The position numbers and the translations under genes were made by a program. From Streptomyces avermitilis MA-4680 = NBRC 14893 (lineage in GTDB: Bacteria > Actinomycetota > Actinomycetes > Streptomycetales > Streptomycetaceae), in the NCBI RefSeq assembly GCF_000009765.2, contig NC_003155.5:4340001-4404000 (forward strand): 64,000 nucleotides of DNA. The letters are read 5' to 3'. Positions 16,548 through 23,961 of this stretch are shown one piece after another (the stretch's first letter is position 1; each line of letters begins with the position of its first letter). The notes under the pieces are model-generated. The model was given only the letters and a program-made list of their open reading frames with translations. It ran no database searches and was not told the DNA's origin.

Positions 16548-19500
16548 CTACGCCTCCCCGCGCGCGGCCGTGGTGCCGTCATGACCGGGGGCCGTGCCGT
16601 CCGGGTCGCCACGTCCGGGCGCCGCACTGTCCGAGTGGTCCCGTCCGGAAGCCGTGGCGTCGTCGGCCTTACGGTGCGCGGCGTCGTCGGCATCGTCTGC
16701 GTCGTCTGCGTCGCGCCGCGCGGCTTCCGCTGCCTCGCACTGGGCTGCCTCGGCCGCCGTCAGCGGGCGTACCGTGCCCGCGTCGCCGTCGATCTCCACC
16801 CAGGCGCCGTCCGGGACGGCCGTCATGGCGTCCGTGACCGCGACCACTGTCGGTACCCCGAGCAGCCGTCCGCTGATCGCGGTGTGCGAGACCAGACTGC
16901 CGCGCTCCACCACGATCCCCCTGGCCGCCATCATCAGCGCCAGCCAGCCGGGGTCGGTCTCCTTCGCGATCAGTATCCGGTCCACGCACTGCTCGGGCGG
17001 CACCCGCGTGTCCCGGACGACCAGCGCCCGGCCACGGGCCCTGCCGCTGCTGGAGGCGATGCCGCGCAGTACGCCGTCCCGCGCCAGACCGGCCCGGGGC
17101 CGGGTGTCGCGGCGCGAGGCCAGCGCCACCGGCACCGGCAGGCCGCCGGGGACGGTGAAGTAGGCGGGCGGGTCCGGCGTGGCCGCGCGGGCGTCCTGCC
17201 GCGCCTCGCGCCGCCGGGCCACCGCGCGCAGATCCGTCTCGGGCAGGGTGCCGTCGAACGCGCCGAGTACCTCCTCGGCCTGGAGGTGCACGATGTCGGA
17301 CGCCCGGTCCAGCATGCCCGCCTCGACCAGCCGTTCCGCGAGCCGCCACATCACCTCACGGGAGACGCCGTACAGCTGACTGCGGCAGAACCGGGTGTCC
17401 TCGCGGGCCTTGACACTGAATCGCAGCGAGGCGAGCACACCGCTGAGCACGGCCCGCCGCAGCGGATTCGGGCAGGCCTCGCGCAGCGCGTGCCGGGCGG
17501 CGCGCCGGGCGGCGGCCTCGTCGGCCTCGTTCGCCGCGACGGTGAGCCCCTGGGTGATGAAGGGCCGTAGCGCGGGCACGATCTGCCACGGTTCCTGGCG
17601 AGGGGTGCGCACCTCCAGCTTGAGATCGTGCAGGGCCCGGTCGCCATAGGTCCGCAGATGCCTGTCGAACTCCTCGGCGACGGCTTCGCCGTGGACCGAG
17701 GAGGCGATCTCCTCCCACACCTCCCGCTCGGGTCGCTCCAGCACGGCGGTGCGCAGCGCCGGGTCGGCGGCGACGCGTTCGGCCAGGGCGATGGAGGAAC
17801 GCACCGACGCCAGAGTGCGGTTGGGCCGGCCGCCGCCCAGCAGGCGCGGCAGCAGCGCCGACCCCTCCGGCGCCCAGCGCTTGAGCAGGGAGTCGGCGCA
17901 CGTCAGCGCCACCAGGGCGAAGTAACTGGACACCATGGTGATGCCCCAGCGGTGTTCGGCCTCGGCCCACATGGTGCGGTAGCGGGCGACGAGTTCGTCC
18001 GCGGTGCAGTCCTCGAAGGAGGGCCACTGCGCCATCAACTCGTCCCACCAGCGCAGGAACTGCCGCAGTCGGCGGGGTTGGGTGACGTAGGCCCAGCCGA
18101 GGCGGGGCGAGGCCCGCAGCACCTCCCCCCACGCGCGGCGGCGGTCCCCCTCGTCCGGACGGGCGTGGTCGGGCGGCTGTGTGAAGCCGAGCGAACGCTG
18201 CCACATGGGGCGGATGAGCTCGAAGCCGGGGATCTGGCCGTGCAGCGCGAACCAGGCGTCGAGCCGGTAGTACACCCGCCCGTCCAGGTGGCCGATCATC
18301 CGGCTCAGGTGGTGCTGGTTGCGCCGCAGGGACCGCTTCGGTACGCCGACGCGCCGGTAGAAGTCGGCGAAGCCGGTCCGGTAGAAGACCCGGGCCTGTG
18401 AGTACGTCAGCGCGCTGGTGACACCGGGGAAGGACTCGGTGAGGTTGTGGTTGGTCCACGGCACGGGCGGCACGGCCTCGTCCCCCGGCGCGGCCCCGGC
18501 ACCCGGCACGGCCCCGGCACCCGGCACGGCGCCCTCACCGGGCACGGGCCCGGTCTGCACCACGGACCCGGTCTGCACCACGGACCCGGTCTGCACCACG
18601 GGCCTGGCCTGCACCAGGTGGATCGCACCGTCACTGGTGATGGTGCCCTCGATGTCCTGGGGGCCGCCGAACAGTTCCTCCGCGCGGGCGGCCAGCGCAC
18701 CGACGCGGCGGACATCCGCGTCGGAGAGCACCGCCTTCCGGGCGAGCGGGGCGGGGACCGGCAGGACGACCGGGCCCTCGTCGGCGCGGGCCGGGTCGAG
18801 ACCGACCATCACGGACTTCACGGCGAGCTCGCCGCGGACGGCACCGTCGGCGCGGTTCACGAAGAAGTGGTCGATGTCGGCCTTCTCCTGCACGATGCCC
18901 TCACCGATGCCGTGCGCGGCGGCGACGACCGCCTGTTGGGCACCGCCGCGGGGATCACGGGTGAACATCACGAACGACCGCACTCCCGGCACCATCCGCT
19001 GCACCCCGACCGCGACGCGTACCGCGGTGACGTCGACGCCGCGCCGCACCCGGTAGAGCACCGCCTCGGGGTTGTAGGCGGAGGACCAGCAGTCCACGAC
19101 CCGGTCGAGGACGGCGTCCCTGCGGACGTAGAGGTAGCTGTCGGACAGCCCGGCGAACGGGTCGTCGGCGCCGTCCTCTCCGCTGCCGTCCGCCTGCGCC
19201 GCCGTACAGCCGCGTACGGCGACGAGCCCGTCGGGTCCGGCGAGTTCGTCGAAGGCGGCGAGGATCCGCCCGGCCAGTTCCGCCGGCACCCGCACGGCGC
19301 GGACCCGGTCCCGCGCGGCGCGCGCCCAGGCCATCAGGTCACCGGCGCTCGCACCGGTGCCGGGGAAGCCGGCGGGCACGGGCACCGACGCGGCGAACGC
19401 CTCGGCGGTCAGGACGAAGAAGGCGGGCACGGGAAGGCCGGCGCGGCGCATCGTGTGCTGCCGGGAGAACTTGTGCCCCACCTGGACCGGATCGGCCAGC

Positions 19501-19637
19501 GCGTCGGCCGCGGGCCCGGCCAGATGTGTATCAACGGGCCCGGCCAGATGGGTGTCAAGGGAAGCGGGGGCCCCCGCGTCAGTGGTTCCGCGGCCGGTCG
19601 AGCCGGTCGAAGGGGGGTGGTGGACCGTATGCGCCAT
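16548..19637 (-). CDS. PEP synthase/rifampin phosphotransferase-like dikinase without the PEP-binding barrel
   Basis: This 1029-aa enzyme has an N-terminal ATP-grasp domain (about 50-355: HKF near the start, VAVRG, FTRDP, DIEGTI, VQARPV) and a C-terminal swivelling phosphohistidine domain (about 860-960: ERGSLVSHTAISGR with the catalytic His). The TIM-barrel PEP/pyruvate domain of true PEP synthase is absent. About 450 unfamiliar residues lie between, as in rifampicin phosphotransferases, which split ATP to AMP and Pi and phosphorylate a hydroxyl. A small-molecule phosphotransferase is therefore likely. The linker at about 345-385 is a VVQTGS/PGAGAV repeat and the tail is Asp/Ala-rich. ATG 19637 follows the upstream stop by three bases. 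Confidence 0.82.
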   Translation of the reverse strand: MAHTVHHPPSTGSTGRGTTDAGAPASLDTHLAGPVDTHLAGPAADALADPVQVGHKFSRQHTMRRAGLPVPAFFVLTAEAFAASVPVPAGFPGTGASAGDLMAWARAARDRVRAVRVPAELAGRILAAFDELAGPDGLVAVRGCTAAQADGSGEDGADDPFAGLSDSYLYVRRDAVLDRVVDCWSSAYNPEAVLYRVRRGVDVTAVRVAVGVQRMVPGVRSFVMFTRDPRGGAQQAVVAAAHGIGEGIVQEKADIDHFFVNRADGAVRGELAVKSVMVGLDPARADEGPVVLPVPAPLARKAVLSDADVRRVGALAARAEELFGGPQDIEGTITSDGAIHLVQARPVVQTGSVVQTGSVVQTGPVPGEGAVPGAGAVPGAGAAPGDEAVPPVPWTNHNLTESFPGVTSALTYSQARVFYRTGFADFYRRVGVPKRSLRRNQHHLSRMIGHLDGRVYYRLDAWFALHGQIPGFELIRPMWQRSLGFTQPPDHARPDEGDRRRAWGEVLRASPRLGWAYVTQPRRLRQFLRWWDELMAQWPSFEDCTADELVARYRTMWAEAEHRWGITMVSSYFALVALTCADSLLKRWAPEGSALLPRLLGGGRPNRTLASVRSSIALAERVAADPALRTAVLERPEREVWEEIASSVHGEAVAEEFDRHLRTYGDRALHDLKLEVRTPRQEPWQIVPALRPFITQGLTVAANEADEAAARRAARHALREACPNPLRRAVLSGVLASLRFSVKAREDTRFCRSQLYGVSREVMWRLAERLVEAGMLDRASDIVHLQAEEVLGAFDGTLPETDLRAVARRREARQDARAATPDPPAYFTVPGGLPVPVALASRRDTRPRAGLARDGVLRGIASSSGRARGRALVVRDTRVPPEQCVDRILIAKETDPGWLALMMAARGIVVERGSLVSHTAISGRLLGVPTVVAVTDAMTAVPDGAWVEIDGDAGTVRPLTAAEAAQCEAAEAARRDADDADDADDAAHRKADDATASGRDHSDSAAPGRGDPDGTAPGHDGTTAARGEA
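18489..18615 (-). repeat. Two adjacent 18-bp minisatellites inside the dikinase-like gene
   Basis: CGGTCTGCACCACGGACC repeats about 3.5 times from 18551, and CGGCCCCGGCACCCGGCA repeats twice from 18491. Both units are multiples of three, so copy changes alter only the interdomain linker (VVQTGS and PGAGAV repeats). The linker joins the ATP-grasp domain to the rest of the enzyme. Confidence 0.85.
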
Positions 19638-19640
19638 GGC

Positions 19641-20282
19641 CTACCACACCCCCGGCAGGAGCCGTGCCCGGCCGCCCGCGTAACCGGCGTATCCGGGCAC
19701 CTCCCACAGCACCCGTTCCTCGACCCGGACCCGCCAGGTGACCACGGCGCACAGGGCGAGAAGGAACAGCACACTCAGCGGGTTGAGGAAGAACGACACG
19801 AACGCGGCGTTGGCCAGCAGCATCCCGGTGTAGGCCGGGTGCCGCACGTGTCGGTACGGGCCGTGCGTGACCACGGAATGGTCGGAATAGCGGACCACGT
19901 GGTGGGAGTAGAAGCGCCCCAGAGTACGGATGGCGACCAGGCGCAGCGCGACCGCGGCGGTGAACACCACGACCGGCACGACCAGCCACGCCGACCACCC
20001 CTGCCACGGCAGCGGCCAGAGCACCGCGGACATTCCGGTGCCGGCGCGGGCGAGGGCGTACGGCAGCAGGGTGCTGTTCTCCGCGGCGGACTGGGAGGGA
20101 TGCCGCACGGTGATCCTGGCCTCGGCGAGTACCCACAGCACGTACAGGCCGGCGAACAGGGCGCCCGCCAACTGCGGCGTGGAGGCGTGGTCGGTGAGCA
20201 GCAGACCGATCGCGGTCACGAACACGGCGCAGGTCACGGGCAGCAGGGCCCGCAGCGCGAGGACGACGAGGCGCTGGTTCAT
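19641..20282 (-). CDS. Isoprenylcysteine carboxyl methyltransferase-family membrane methyltransferase
   Basis: This 213-aa protein has about five membrane helices and the ICMT/PEMT signature GPYRHVRHPAYTGMLL followed by RVRVEERVL near the C-terminus, which binds S-adenosylmethionine and the lipophilic acceptor at the membrane surface. Bacterial members methylate carboxylates, phenols or amines of lipids and natural products. ATG 20282 overlaps the stop of the AfsA-like gene (ATGA). Its place between AfsA-like and phosphotransferase genes suggests methylation of a prenylated or acylated intermediate. The acceptor atom is unknown. Confidence 0.85.
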   Translation of the reverse strand: MNQRLVVLALRALLPVTCAVFVTAIGLLLTDHASTPQLAGALFAGLYVLWVLAEARITVRHPSQSAAENSTLLPYALARAGTGMSAVLWPLPWQGWSAWLVVPVVVFTAAVALRLVAIRTLGRFYSHHVVRYSDHSVVTHGPYRHVRHPAYTGMLLANAAFVSFFLNPLSVLFLLALCAVVTWRVRVEERVLWEVPGYAGYAGGRARLLPGVW

Positions 20283-21166
20283 GCCGCCGCCTCCCGGTCG
20301 GCGCGAAAGGCACGGTAGCCGTCGGGGGACAGGCCCTTGCTGACGTAGATCAGGGAACCGACGGTGACGCCCTCGCCCTCACCCGCGACGACCTCGAAGG
20401 TGAGTCTGGCCTTGTCGTCGGACATACGCACCTGCCGCCAGCGCAGCGAAAGCGGTACCGAGGCGGGCAGGTCGAGCGGCAGGTCGGCGGTGAGCCGCAG
20501 CCACAGCATCTGTACTTCCGGCGGCCAGCCGCCCACCCGGTGCGACAACCAGGTGGCGAACTGCCGGCCGGCCTCGATGACGGACTTCACGGAGCGCAGG
20601 CCCGCCCTGCGGCTCGCCAGGGTGTGCCAGGAAGCCGGGACCAGTACGGGCGCGGTGACCAGTCCGTCGGTCGCCCGGGGTTCACCGATCATCACGTTCG
20701 CCGGGCGGGTGCGATGCACCAGCGAGGCCTGCGCGGGGGCCTCACGACGGGCGCCGGCGGCGGAGGGGCGGACCGGATCGCTGTCGGGGGTCAGTACGAA
20801 CCAGCCGTCCGAGACGACGGCCGGCCCCTGCGTGACGCGCAGCGGGCGGCGGCCCTTCTCCTCCGGCGCCGCGTACAGCACGAGCTCGGGAGACAGTTCC
20901 GGCATCACCCGGAAGTTCACCACCCACTTGGCGCGTAAGCCCGGGGGCACGTCGATGCGGTCACGCACGGCGTTCGCCATCCCGCACACCAGCAGCATGC
21001 CGGGGACGTGGTCCAGCGGGTGGTCGAAGAAGAAGGGGTCCCTCCGGTCGACGGTCAGCTCCGTCAGCCACGAGTCCCCGCCGGGTGACGGGGCCGGCGG
21101 CGGCAGCAGGCCTACCCGGCTTCCGTTCCTCTCTTCTTCTCGCGTCGTCTCTATGTGCGTGGTCAT
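20279..21166 (-). CDS. AfsA/ScbA-family hotdog protein, halves in unusual order, with a TTA codon
   Basis: AfsA-type enzymes join a beta-ketoacyl chain from ACP to dihydroxyacetone phosphate to start gamma-butyrolactone or furan signals. This 295-aa protein has two hotdog-like halves. The first contains FDHPLDHVPGMLL (about 47-59), the second HRTRPANVMI (151-160) and IEAGRQ (197-202). In AfsA as I recall it, the HKxxxxEV...ETIRQ half comes first and HPxDHVPGM second, so the order looks swapped, and the first half lacks the usual EAARQ (it reads VCGMAN). Codon 77 is TTA (20936-20938), so translation should need the BldA tRNA. ATG 21166 is chosen because GAGGA lies seven bases upstream. It is the first gene of the seven-gene operon. 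Confidence 0.82.
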   Translation of the reverse strand: MTTHIETTREEERNGSRVGLLPPPAPSPGGDSWLTELTVDRRDPFFFDHPLDHVPGMLLVCGMANAVRDRIDVPPGLRAKWVVNFRVMPELSPELVLYAAPEEKGRRPLRVTQGPAVVSDGWFVLTPDSDPVRPSAAGARREAPAQASLVHRTRPANVMIGEPRATDGLVTAPVLVPASWHTLASRRAGLRSVKSVIEAGRQFATWLSHRVGGWPPEVQMLWLRLTADLPLDLPASVPLSLRWRQVRMSDDKARLTFEVVAGEGEGVTVGSLIYVSKGLSPDGYRAFRADREAAA

Positions 21167-21374
21167 CCGCATTCCTCGTTTCCTGCCTCTTCTGCTCGGC
21201 GCGTGACGTGGAGCGTGCGGTCCCGGCAGCTCGGGGCGGGATCCGCCTGCCTCTCGAACGCCCCGTCCGATGGCCGGCCGGGGGGGAGGAGGAGGCGGTC
21301 GCCGAGGGTGGACGGCTTGGTTCCGTACGTCAGTCGGACCGTTGTCGGCCCGGCGCCGGCCCAGTGTCGACGAG

Positions 21375-21471
21375 GCCGCTGACACGCCGCTGATCACTCC
21401 CGGAGCCCTCCTCGGAGACCCGGGCGGCCAGGTCACGCCCTCGTTCCGCGGATCAGCGGCGTGTCAGCGGC
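21375..21471. promoter_or_regulatory. Divergent regulatory region with a 21-bp inverted repeat
   Basis: Arms at 21375-21395 and 21451-21471 are perfect reverse complements over 21 bp, separated by 55 bases. Each arm holds two direct GCCGCTGA octamers with an 11-bp period, one helical turn. Such direct repeats at 11 bp resemble SARP-type activator sites; two facing sites could also be a TetR-type operator pair. They lie between the AfsA-like operon (start 21166) and the reductase gene (start 21587). I see no gene and no convincing -10/-35 hexamers in 21167-21586. Confidence 0.75.
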
Positions 21472-21586
21472 GGGGGCCACGATGCGACCCCTGTTCTTCC
21501 GACCCACGGGCCGGGTGCGGTCGTCGGCCGTGCCCGGAGCCGGGTGCGATCCCGGTGCCCGTGGCCCGACGAGAAAGGCCTGTGCG

Positions 21587-22429
21587 GTGATTCTGGTGAC
21601 GGGCGCGACCGGCGTGGTGGGCCGCCAGGTGGCACACACACTGGCGCGGTCCGGCCGGGTGCGCCTTCTGGTCCGCGACCCGGCGCGGCTCACGGTCGAA
21701 GGGCCCGGCGTCGAGGTCGCCACCGGAGCGTACGAGGACCACGCGTCGCTGCTGCGGGCACTGAAGGGCGTCGAGGCCGCGTTCCTGGTCACCGTCGATC
21801 CGGGCGGTCAGGAGGACGGGCGGTTCCTGCGGGCGGCGGTGGCGGCCGACGTACGGCATGTGGTGAAGCTGTCCTCGTACGCGGCCGGTGAGGACGACGC
21901 CGACGACCTGATCACGCGGTGGCAGCGGAAGTGCGAGGAGACGCTGCGCTCCTCCGGGCTCGACTGGACCCTGCTGCGACCGCGCGCCTTCATGTCCAAC
22001 ACCCTGTCCTGGGCGGACTCCATCCGCCGGGAAGGCACCGTGCGAGCCCTGTACCCCGGCTCGGAGAACGCCTGCGTCGACCCCCGTGACATCGCCGAGG
22101 TCGCGGTGACCGCGCTGACCTCACCCGGCCACGAGGGCCGGGTGTATCCCCTCACCGGCCCCGAAGCGGTCTCCGCGGAGCAACAGACGCGGCACCTGGC
22201 GGCGGTCCTCGGCCGCCCGCTGGTCTGCCGCGAACTGACACCACAGCAGGCTGCCGCCCGGTGGGCGCGGCGCTACCCGCCCAAGGTGGTGCACGCACTC
22301 GTCCTGAGCGCACAACGCCAGCTGCTGGGCCGCAAGACGACGACCGACCCCACGTTCGCCCGGGTCACGGGCCACCCACCACGCTCCTACCGACAGTGGG
22401 CGACGGACCACAGGAACGCGTTCGCCTGA
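21587..22429 (+). CDS. NmrA-like NAD(P)-binding reductase
   Basis: This 280-aa atypical short-chain dehydrogenase starts MILVTGATGVVGRQV, with the Rossmann GxxGxxG at residues 6-12. It keeps LLVRDPARL (NADP phosphate contact), VVKLSSYA in place of a classical YxxxK and WTLLRPRAFMSNTL. This subgroup includes NAD(P)H:quinone reductase-like and redox-sensing proteins and enzymes that reduce butenolide-type intermediates. GTG 21587 has GAGAAAGG eight bases upstream. It is divergent from the seven-gene operon and shares its regulatory region, so it probably belongs to the same pathway. Confidence 0.8.
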   Translation: MILVTGATGVVGRQVAHTLARSGRVRLLVRDPARLTVEGPGVEVATGAYEDHASLLRALKGVEAAFLVTVDPGGQEDGRFLRAAVAADVRHVVKLSSYAAGEDDADDLITRWQRKCEETLRSSGLDWTLLRPRAFMSNTLSWADSIRREGTVRALYPGSENACVDPRDIAEVAVTALTSPGHEGRVYPLTGPEAVSAEQQTRHLAAVLGRPLVCRELTPQQAAARWARRYPPKVVHALVLSAQRQLLGRKTTTDPTFARVTGHPPRSYRQWATDHRNAFA

Positions 22430-22552
22430 ATGCGGGCATGCTCATCGACAGCGGCTGTCGACAGCGGCTCTGAAGACTTTCGGTTCGTTCGCGGCGTCAC
22501 GTACGCCATAAAACGACCGCAGAGACGGCGTGCTCCCGTGGTGTTCCCGGGC

Positions 22553-22599
22553 CACAAAAGAAATTCGGCACCTCCCCGCCGTTCCAGCAGGTAGGTGCC
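22553..22599 (-). terminator. Terminator downstream of bldA
   Basis: On the minus strand GGCACCT (22599-22593) pairs with AGGTGCC (22573-22567) and is followed by GAATTTCTTTTG. It begins 14 bases past the tRNA 3' end. The gap between it and the reductase stop (22430-22552) holds a 13-bp tandem duplication TCGACAGCGGCT(G/C) at 22445-22470 and no gene. Confidence 0.6.
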
Positions 22600-22612
22600 G
22601 TGGCGCGGGAGG

Positions 22613-22695
22613 TGCCCGGAACCGGACTTGAACCGGTACGCCCGCGAGGGGCAGCGAGGTTTAAGCTCGCCGTGTCTGCATTCCACCATCCGGGC
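22613..22695 (-). tRNA. bldA: tRNA-Leu (anticodon UAA), bldA
   Basis: The 83-nt sequence folds as a class II tRNA with acceptor arms GCCCGGA/TCCGGGC, a T-loop GGTTCAAGTCC and a long variable arm. The anticodon loop is CTTAAAC, giving UAA, which reads UUA. In Streptomyces this tRNA is BldA, needed for the rare TTA codons in developmental and antibiotic genes. After the discriminator A the genome has CCT, so the terminal A of CCA must be added by an enzyme. A TAGGCT sequence at 22729-22724 on the minus strand, 28-34 bases upstream, could be the -10 box; I see no strong -35. Confidence 0.97.
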
Positions 22696-23117
22696 AGGCC
22701 ATGGGCTCCGCATCGAGGTTCCGAGCCTATCGGGACGCATCCTCCGAACAGCGGGCGGTGGACCCGATGTTGTCTTATTTTATTGACGTCTGAGGGTGCA
22801 TCAGCACCCGGTACGGGCCATCCGCACTTGCCAGTAGCCTTTCGGGCAACTCGGACCGGCGTATGCGGAATGACGGAATTTCACCGCCCGCACACGACCC
22901 TGGTACCGCCCGAACGAGCGAGGCGCACAGTCGGCGCACAGAAAGCCGCGACTGCGCCCCCTCAGGGGCGGCTGTCATCCCCAGGTATGAGACGCGCCCT
23001 GCCGGTCAGTCCCGAGTCGCCCCCGGGAACCGGAACAGCGGCTGACTACAGGGCTCCGATCGGGCCCCAGGATGGAACACGTCCCCATCATCGCCGTCCC
23101 GACAGGAGCACCCTCCC
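22696..23117. other. Intergenic region upstream of bldA and the ABC gene
   Basis: This 422-base gap must hold the bldA promoter (minus strand) and the promoter of the ABC operon (plus strand). An AT-rich patch lies at about 22774-22785. I see no gene, no tRNA-end duplication and no integrase remnant. Confidence 0.5.
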
Positions 23118-23888
23118 GTGACCAGCACTCCCCTCGCCGACCGGACCACCGCGGTGGCCGCCCGCGCCACGGAACTGTCGAAGGTCTACGGACAGGGCGA
23201 GACCCAGGTGGTCGCCCTGGACCGGGTCACCGCCGACTTCCGGCAGGCCGAGTTCACCGCGATCATGGGCCCCTCCGGGTCCGGCAAGTCCACGCTGATG
23301 CACTGCGTCGCGGGCCTCGACACCTTCAGCAGCGGCTCCGTGCGCATAGGCGACACCGAGCTCGGCTCGCTCAAGGACAAGCAGCTCACGAAGCTCCGCC
23401 GGGACAAGATCGGCTTCATCTTCCAGGCGTTCAACCTGCTGCCCACGCTGACCGCCCTGGAGAACATCACCCTCCCGATGGACATCGCGGGCCGCAAGCC
23501 GGACAAGCAGTGGCTCGACAACGTCATCCAGATGGTGGGCCTGTCGGGACGGCTGAGCCACCGGCCCGCCCAGCTGTCGGGCGGCCAGCAGCAGCGCGTC
23601 GCCGTGGCCCGCGCGCTCGCGTCCAAGCCCGACATCATCTTCGGCGACGAGCCGACCGGAAACCTGGACTCGCGCTCGGGCGCGGAGGTGCTGGGCTTCC
23701 TGCGCAACTCCGTACGGGAGCTGGGGCAGACCGTGGTCATGGTCACGCACGACCCGGTGGCCGCGGCCTACGCCGACCGGGTCGTCTTCCTGGCGGACGG
23801 ACGCATCGTGGACGAGGTGCACGGGCCGACGGCCGACGCGGTCCTCGACCGCATGAAGCAGTTCGACGCCAAGGGCCGCACGAGCTGA
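23118..23888 (+). CDS. MacB/LolD-type ABC transporter ATP-binding protein
   Basis: This 256-aa ATPase has Walker A GPSGSGKST (about 54-62), the Q-loop in FIFQAFNLLPTL, the signature LSGGQQQR and Walker B IIFGDEPTGNLDS, all typical of the MacB/LolD/FtsE-like group that drives mechanotransmission rather than transport through a pore. GTG 23118 is preceded by AGGAG. The partner permease follows 73 bases later. A close paralogue lies at 56973-57761. The cargo is unknown; lipoprotein or antimicrobial-peptide handling are family possibilities. Confidence 0.93.
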   Translation: MTSTPLADRTTAVAARATELSKVYGQGETQVVALDRVTADFRQAEFTAIMGPSGSGKSTLMHCVAGLDTFSSGSVRIGDTELGSLKDKQLTKLRRDKIGFIFQAFNLLPTLTALENITLPMDIAGRKPDKQWLDNVIQMVGLSGRLSHRPAQLSGGQQQRVAVARALASKPDIIFGDEPTGNLDSRSGAEVLGFLRNSVRELGQTVVMVTHDPVAAAYADRVVFLADGRIVDEVHGPTADAVLDRMKQFDAKGRTS

Positions 23889-23937
23889 CGTCCCCTCACC
23901 CCCACCGCCCGGGACTGAGCCGACGTCCCCTCACCCC
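23887..23937 (+). repeat. Duplicated intergenic segment between ABC genes
   Basis: GACGTCCCCTCACCCC occurs exactly at 23887-23902 and 23922-23937, and the following GGACTGAG also recurs, so a segment of about 35 bp was duplicated in the spacer. The first copy starts on the stop codon of the ATPase gene. It lengthens the untranslated spacer before the permease start. Confidence 0.8.
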
Positions 23938-23961
23938 ATACCTCCTGGACTGAGAAAACCC

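Noticed and set aside
18400..19637. Complete PEP synthase
   Set aside because: The PEP/pyruvate TIM-barrel domain is not visible anywhere in the 1029 residues; only ATP-grasp and phosphohistidine domains are seen.
20279..22429. Standard gamma-butyrolactone synthesis locus (AfsA, reductase, receptor)
   Set aside because: No TetR-type receptor gene is beside it, the AfsA halves look swapped, and UbiA, P450, dikinase-like and KAS III-like genes do not belong to that pathway.
12756..22612. Integrative element inserted at the bldA tRNA 3' end
   Set aside because: The block lies on the 3' side of the tRNA, but I see no integrase, excisionase or replication gene and no copy of the tRNA end near 12.7 kb, so site-specific integration is unsupported.
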